Shown piece after piece: positions 13,473 through 18,196 of a stretch of DNA of 18,196 nt. The position numbers and the translations under genes are program-made. How positions within the stretch are numbered: position 1 is the stretch's first letter; each line of letters opens with the position of its first letter. Origin of the DNA: CAYRPO01 sp964426305 (GTDB lineage: Bacteria; Patescibacteriota; Saccharimonadia; Saccharimonadales; CAIOMD01); contig CAYRPO010000015.1 of the NCBI GenBank assembly GCA_964426305.1, forward strand, positions 1 through 18,196. The letters run 5' to 3'. The notes under the pieces were generated by a model. The model saw only the letters and a program-made list of their open reading frames with translations, was not told where the DNA came from and searched no databases.

Positions 13473-16001
13473 ATGGCTGACGAACTACAAAACGAAATAA
13501 ACGAAACACCAGAGCTAGAGATCATTCCAGCGCAGACCCATTCTCGATTGGTAGAACGTAGCACTGTCGAAAATGTTATGGAAGATAGCTACCTACGCTA
13601 TTCCATGAGCGTGATTGTTGCACGTGCCTTGCCGGACGTACGAGATGGTCTGAAGCCGGTACATAGGCGTATTTTGTACACCATGAACCTGGAAGGCCTG
13701 CGTGCTAGCGCACGGCATCGAAAATCGGCCACAGTGGTTGGTTCGGTGATGGGTGACTATCACCCGCACGGTGATTCGGCGATCTATGACTCTATGGTTC
13801 GTATGGCTCAAGACTGGTCAATGCGTTATATGCTGGTTGATGGTCAGGGTAACTTTGGCTCTATGGATGGTGATCCGCCCGCTGCGATGCGTTATACAGA
13901 GGCCCGTATGGCTCGTGTAGCCGAAGAGATGCTGAGCGACATTGACAAAGAAACTGTTGATTGGCGGGACAACTACGATGGCCGCAAGCAAGAGCCGTCG
14001 GTATTACCAGCCAAACTACCAAACTTGTTGCTCAACGGTCAAATCGGTATTGCTGTTGGTATGGCGACATCAATTCCGCCGCACAACCTGACCGAGATTG
14101 TCGATGCCACAGTTCATCTCATTGATAATCCTGAGGCGACCCTGGATGATCTTTTGCAATACGTCAAAGGTCCTGACTTTCCAACGGGTGGTGTGGTTTT
14201 TGGGCAAAGCAGCTTGCGATCTGCATATGCTACCGGACGAGGCGGTGTTGTTGTCCGCGGTGTCGCCGATATCGAAGAGCGCGCCAAAAAAGGTACGCAT
14301 CGCATTGTGATCTCTGAAATTCCTTACGGCCTCAACAAGGCAAGCTTGCTCGAGAAAATCGCTGATCTAGTCAAGGACAAGAAGATCACAGGCGTCAGTG
14401 ATTTACGAGATGAGAGTGCAAGAGGTACGGTAAGGATCGTCGTTGATCTGAAGAAAGATGCGTACCCAAAAAAAGTTCTCAATCAGCTCTATAAGTTAAC
14501 TCCATTACAGACATCGTTTCACTACAATATGCTTGCCCTGATCGACGGCATTCAGCCGCGCATTTTGGGCCTTGGGGATATCTTGCATGAGTACATCAAG
14601 CATCGTCAGGTTGTGGTGCGACGTCGTACTGAGTTTGAACTCAAGAAAGCTGAAGCTCGAGCGCATGTCCTGGAAGGTTTGACAATTGCTCTTGATCATA
14701 TCGACGAAGTGATTGCCGTGATCCGTGGCAGCGAGACCACCGAAGAGGCGCAGGTCAATTTGATTACCAAGTTTAAGCTCAGCGAGATTCAGGCCAAAGC
14801 AATTTTACAAATGCAACTTCGACAGCTTGCAGGCCTGGAGCGTAAGAAGATCGAAGACGAATTGGCTGAGCTGCGTAAGTTGATTGCTGAATTGAAAGCA
14901 ATATTGGCAGACGAGCAGCGAATTTTAGGTGTTATAAAGGACGAGCTGAAAGAGCTTCGTGACAAGTACGGCGATGAGCGTCGAACGCGAATTGTGCCAA
15001 ACGAGCTAGGTAAGTTTAGCGATGAAGAACTGATACCAGATGAGCAAGTCGTTGTTACATTGACAGCAAATAACTACATCAAGCGCAGTTCAGTCGCCGA
15101 GTACAAGAAGCAGGGTCGGGGTGGCAAGGGTAGACGAGGTATGGCAACTCGGGAGGAAGATATCATCCAGCATCTCGTTTTGGCGAGTACTCACGACTAT
15201 CTGCTGTTCTTTACGAACAAGGGGCGAGTATTCCGCTTAAAGGCTTACGAAGTGCCATCTTCAAGTCTCAGCGCGAAAGGAATAGCAATCGTCAACTTAC
15301 TACAATTGCAGCCAGAGGAGACAATCAGTTCGGTGATCCGTGTGAATCGTGCTGAAGAAAACGGCTACTTGTTTATGTGTACAATCAAGGGTGTCGTAAA
15401 GAAGACACCATACGAACAGTACAAGAATGTGCGCAATTCTGGATTGATTGCGATCAACTTGGACGAGGGCGATGAATTGCGTTGGATTCGACTCAGTAGT
15501 GGTGATCATGAGGTGCTTATCTCTACGGCCAAGGGTCAAGCTATGCGTTTCCATGAAAAAGATGTGCGTTCGATGGGCCGCGTGTCTCGAGGTGTTCGTG
15601 GTATCCGGTTACGTGCCGATGACCTGGTGATTGGTATGGATCTTGTGGCGGCGGATTCGAGCATATTCGTGATCAGTCAGCTGGGATATGGTAAACGAAC
15701 AAAAGTGTCGCAATTTACGCCACATGCTCGAGGTGGCGTCGGTATCCGTTCAGCAGTTGTCAATTCAAAGACCGGACCGATTATTGGTATGGCAACACTC
15801 ACGGCTACCGAAAACGAGGTCATTATCATCTCTACACAGGGTCAGACAATTCGCCTCGGCCTCAAAGATATTTCTGAGCTCGGAAGGGCAACGCAAGGCG
15901 TGCGTGTCATGCGCATCAACACTGGTGATACGGTAGCGTCATTAGCGCTTGTTCATGAGGCGGCAGTAGACGATGACGACACAGAAGAAGGCGGCCAATA
16001 G
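13473..16001 (+). CDS. gyrA: DNA gyrase subunit A
   Basis: 842 residues, full length. GyrA cuts and rejoins the DNA gate. The winged-helix domain contains HPHGDSAIYD (97-106), where S102 and D106 correspond to E. coli S83 and D87, so the quinolone-binding residues are of the sensitive type. The catalytic tyrosine is Y141 in MRYTEARM. The coiled-coil tower follows (about residues 385-500, rich in KAE/LEG/ELRKL). The C-terminal DNA-wrapping propeller carries the GyrA box QGRGGKG at 547-553, diagnostic of gyrase rather than ParC, and ends in an acidic tail (DDDDTEEGGQ). There is no strong ribosome binding site; translation is probably coupled to gyrB, whose stop is two bases upstream. The next gene starts three bases after the stop. 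Confidence 0.97.
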   Translation: MADELQNEINETPELEIIPAQTHSRLVERSTVENVMEDSYLRYSMSVIVARALPDVRDGLKPVHRRILYTMNLEGLRASARHRKSATVVGSVMGDYHPHGDSAIYDSMVRMAQDWSMRYMLVDGQGNFGSMDGDPPAAMRYTEARMARVAEEMLSDIDKETVDWRDNYDGRKQEPSVLPAKLPNLLLNGQIGIAVGMATSIPPHNLTEIVDATVHLIDNPEATLDDLLQYVKGPDFPTGGVVFGQSSLRSAYATGRGGVVVRGVADIEERAKKGTHRIVISEIPYGLNKASLLEKIADLVKDKKITGVSDLRDESARGTVRIVVDLKKDAYPKKVLNQLYKLTPLQTSFHYNMLALIDGIQPRILGLGDILHEYIKHRQVVVRRRTEFELKKAEARAHVLEGLTIALDHIDEVIAVIRGSETTEEAQVNLITKFKLSEIQAKAILQMQLRQLAGLERKKIEDELAELRKLIAELKAILADEQRILGVIKDELKELRDKYGDERRTRIVPNELGKFSDEELIPDEQVVVTLTANNYIKRSSVAEYKKQGRGGKGRRGMATREEDIIQHLVLASTHDYLLFFTNKGRVFRLKAYEVPSSSLSAKGIAIVNLLQLQPEETISSVIRVNRAEENGYLFMCTIKGVVKKTPYEQYKNVRNSGLIAINLDEGDELRWIRLSSGDHEVLISTAKGQAMRFHEKDVRSMGRVSRGVRGIRLRADDLVIGMDLVAADSSIFVISQLGYGKRTKVSQFTPHARGGVGIRSAVVNSKTGPIIGMATLTATENEVIIISTQGQTIRLGLKDISELGRATQGVRVMRINTGDTVASLALVHEAAVDDDDTEEGGQ

Positions 16002-16004
16002 AGT

Positions 16005-16427
16005 ATGAAAACGGGCGTATATATCATTGCGCCCATTGTGGGATGGCTTGTTGCACAAGCGATTAAGTTTTGTCTGAGCCTCAGAAAGGACGGCTTTCAG
16101 TTAGATGATTTTGTCCGTTCAGGCGGAATGCCAAGCTCGCATATGACACTCATGGTTAGCCTTCTGACTGTAGTGGGGGTTGGCGAGGGGATAGACAGTG
16201 CCGTCTTTGGATTGTGCCTGGCGGTTGCAGGGATCGTTGCTTATGATGCAGCTGGTGTGCGTCGGACAACAGGACAGCAGACGTCAGCGATACATGAAGT
16301 AGCTGAGAAAGCACACATTAAACTCGAAACAAAAGTTGGAAACGCTCAAGGCCATACCTTAACTCAAATTGCTGCCGGCATTGGTCTGGGGCTACTTGTG
16401 GGCGGGGTGCTGAGTAGGGGGTTGTAA
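16005..16427 (+). CDS. DUF212 / divergent PAP2-family membrane protein (YuiD-like)
   Basis: 140 residues. The family motif SGGMPSSH (39-46) resembles the phosphatase motif of PAP2 lipid phosphatases, and YDAAGVRR (80-87) is the second conserved block; a conserved His (H117 in GHTLTQ) is also present. Three or four membrane helices are predicted near 5-24, 46-60, 64-82 and 119-136. The family is widespread in bacteria and plants but its reaction is not established; lipid or isoprenoid phosphate hydrolysis is only a suggestion from the motif. The ATG is three bases after the gyrA stop without a clear binding site, so it depends on the gyrase operon for expression. Confidence 0.9.
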   Translation: MKTGVYIIAPIVGWLVAQAIKFCLSLRKDGFQLDDFVRSGGMPSSHMTLMVSLLTVVGVGEGIDSAVFGLCLAVAGIVAYDAAGVRRTTGQQTSAIHEVAEKAHIKLETKVGNAQGHTLTQIAAGIGLGLLVGGVLSRGL

Positions 16428-16457
16428 GTTTCGCTACGTATTTTGCAAAGAAAAGGG

Positions 16458-16486
16458 TTGACGACGAACCCTGTATTACGTACAAT
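16458..16486 (+). promoter_or_regulatory. rRNA operon promoter
   Basis: TTGACG (16458-16463), a 17-base spacer and TACAAT (16481-16486) form the strongest promoter in the window. The start is predicted near 16493, about 136 bases before mature 16S. It lies just after the YuiD-like gene. Confidence 0.8.
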
Positions 16487-16492
16487 AGCCCC

Positions 16493-16628
16493 TGTTGCTT
16501 TTGAGGTGTCGGAATCGGCCCTTTGAGATGATCGTTAAAAATTGAGTAGTGCAACGTCAACGTCAATGTTGATACTTTTGAAAGTAATTTCGAATGTCAG
16601 CGAAATTTTGTAGATTTAGGTCTACTCT
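16493..16628 (+). other. 16S rRNA leader
   Basis: This transcribed spacer precedes mature 16S. CCCTTTGAGATGA near 16518-16530 resembles a boxA antitermination site only loosely. A small TCAAC/GTTGA hairpin lies near 16555-16575, and GTAGA/TCTAC forms a hairpin at 16612-16626, just before the mature end. The usual long processing stem cannot be tested because the 3' partner is outside the window. Confidence 0.45.

Positions 16629-18196
<1,568 letters not shown>

Overview
The window comes from a member of Candidatus Saccharibacteria (TM7, Patescibacteria/CPR). The best evidence is the 16S rRNA gene at the right end. It carries the segment recognised by TM7-directed primers (ACTGGGCGTAAAGAGTTGC near 17250), a short V3 arm and the altered bases listed below. 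The protein set agrees: a TraG/HerA-like ATPase preceded by a small protein with an IEKEW motif, a DUF11 surface protein with an LPNTG anchor, and many promoters placed almost on top of start codons.

Layout. (1) 1-1500: the start of a minus-strand gene running off the left edge, a 268-base spacer with a possible small RNA, an ASCH-RNase HI fusion, and the RNase P RNA gene (rnpB). (2) 1456-4118, minus strand: comM, then infC-rpmI-rplT, which has its own promoter. infC appears to start at AUC and overlaps rpmI by 29 bases. rplT and rnpB converge on one shared bidirectional terminator. (3) 4119-5062: more than 900 bases without a convincing gene but rich in strong hairpins, with two candidate non-coding RNAs. 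(4) 5063-8798, plus strand: a small membrane protein, the IEKEW protein and a 967-residue membrane-anchored ATPase of the VirD4/TraG/HerA class. (5) 8813-11341, minus strand: the DUF11/LPNTG surface protein and a two-helix membrane protein, in one operon. (6) 11503-16427, plus strand: gyrB-gyrA and a DUF212 (YuiD-like, divergent PAP2) membrane protein. (7) 16458-18196: rRNA promoter, leader and 16S rRNA, cut off just before the anti-Shine-Dalgarno end.

Together these are mostly core information-processing functions (tRNA processing, translation initiation, ribosomal proteins, DNA topology, rRNA) plus a cell-envelope module. That module consists of the ATPase, the sortase-type surface protein and small membrane proteins, plausibly serving the surface-attached lifestyle of this phylum.

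Most worth a second look are: the AUC start of infC; a recurrent promoter layout implying leaderless mRNAs; unassigned structured RNAs at about 4817-5045 and 4161-4291; a 16S helix 6 expanded by heptanucleotide repeats that fold with periodic tandem U-U mismatches; a compensated A1409-U1491 pair in the decoding helix; and the ASCH-RNase HI fusion. No CRISPR array, tRNA gene, insertion sequence or complete novel defence system was seen.
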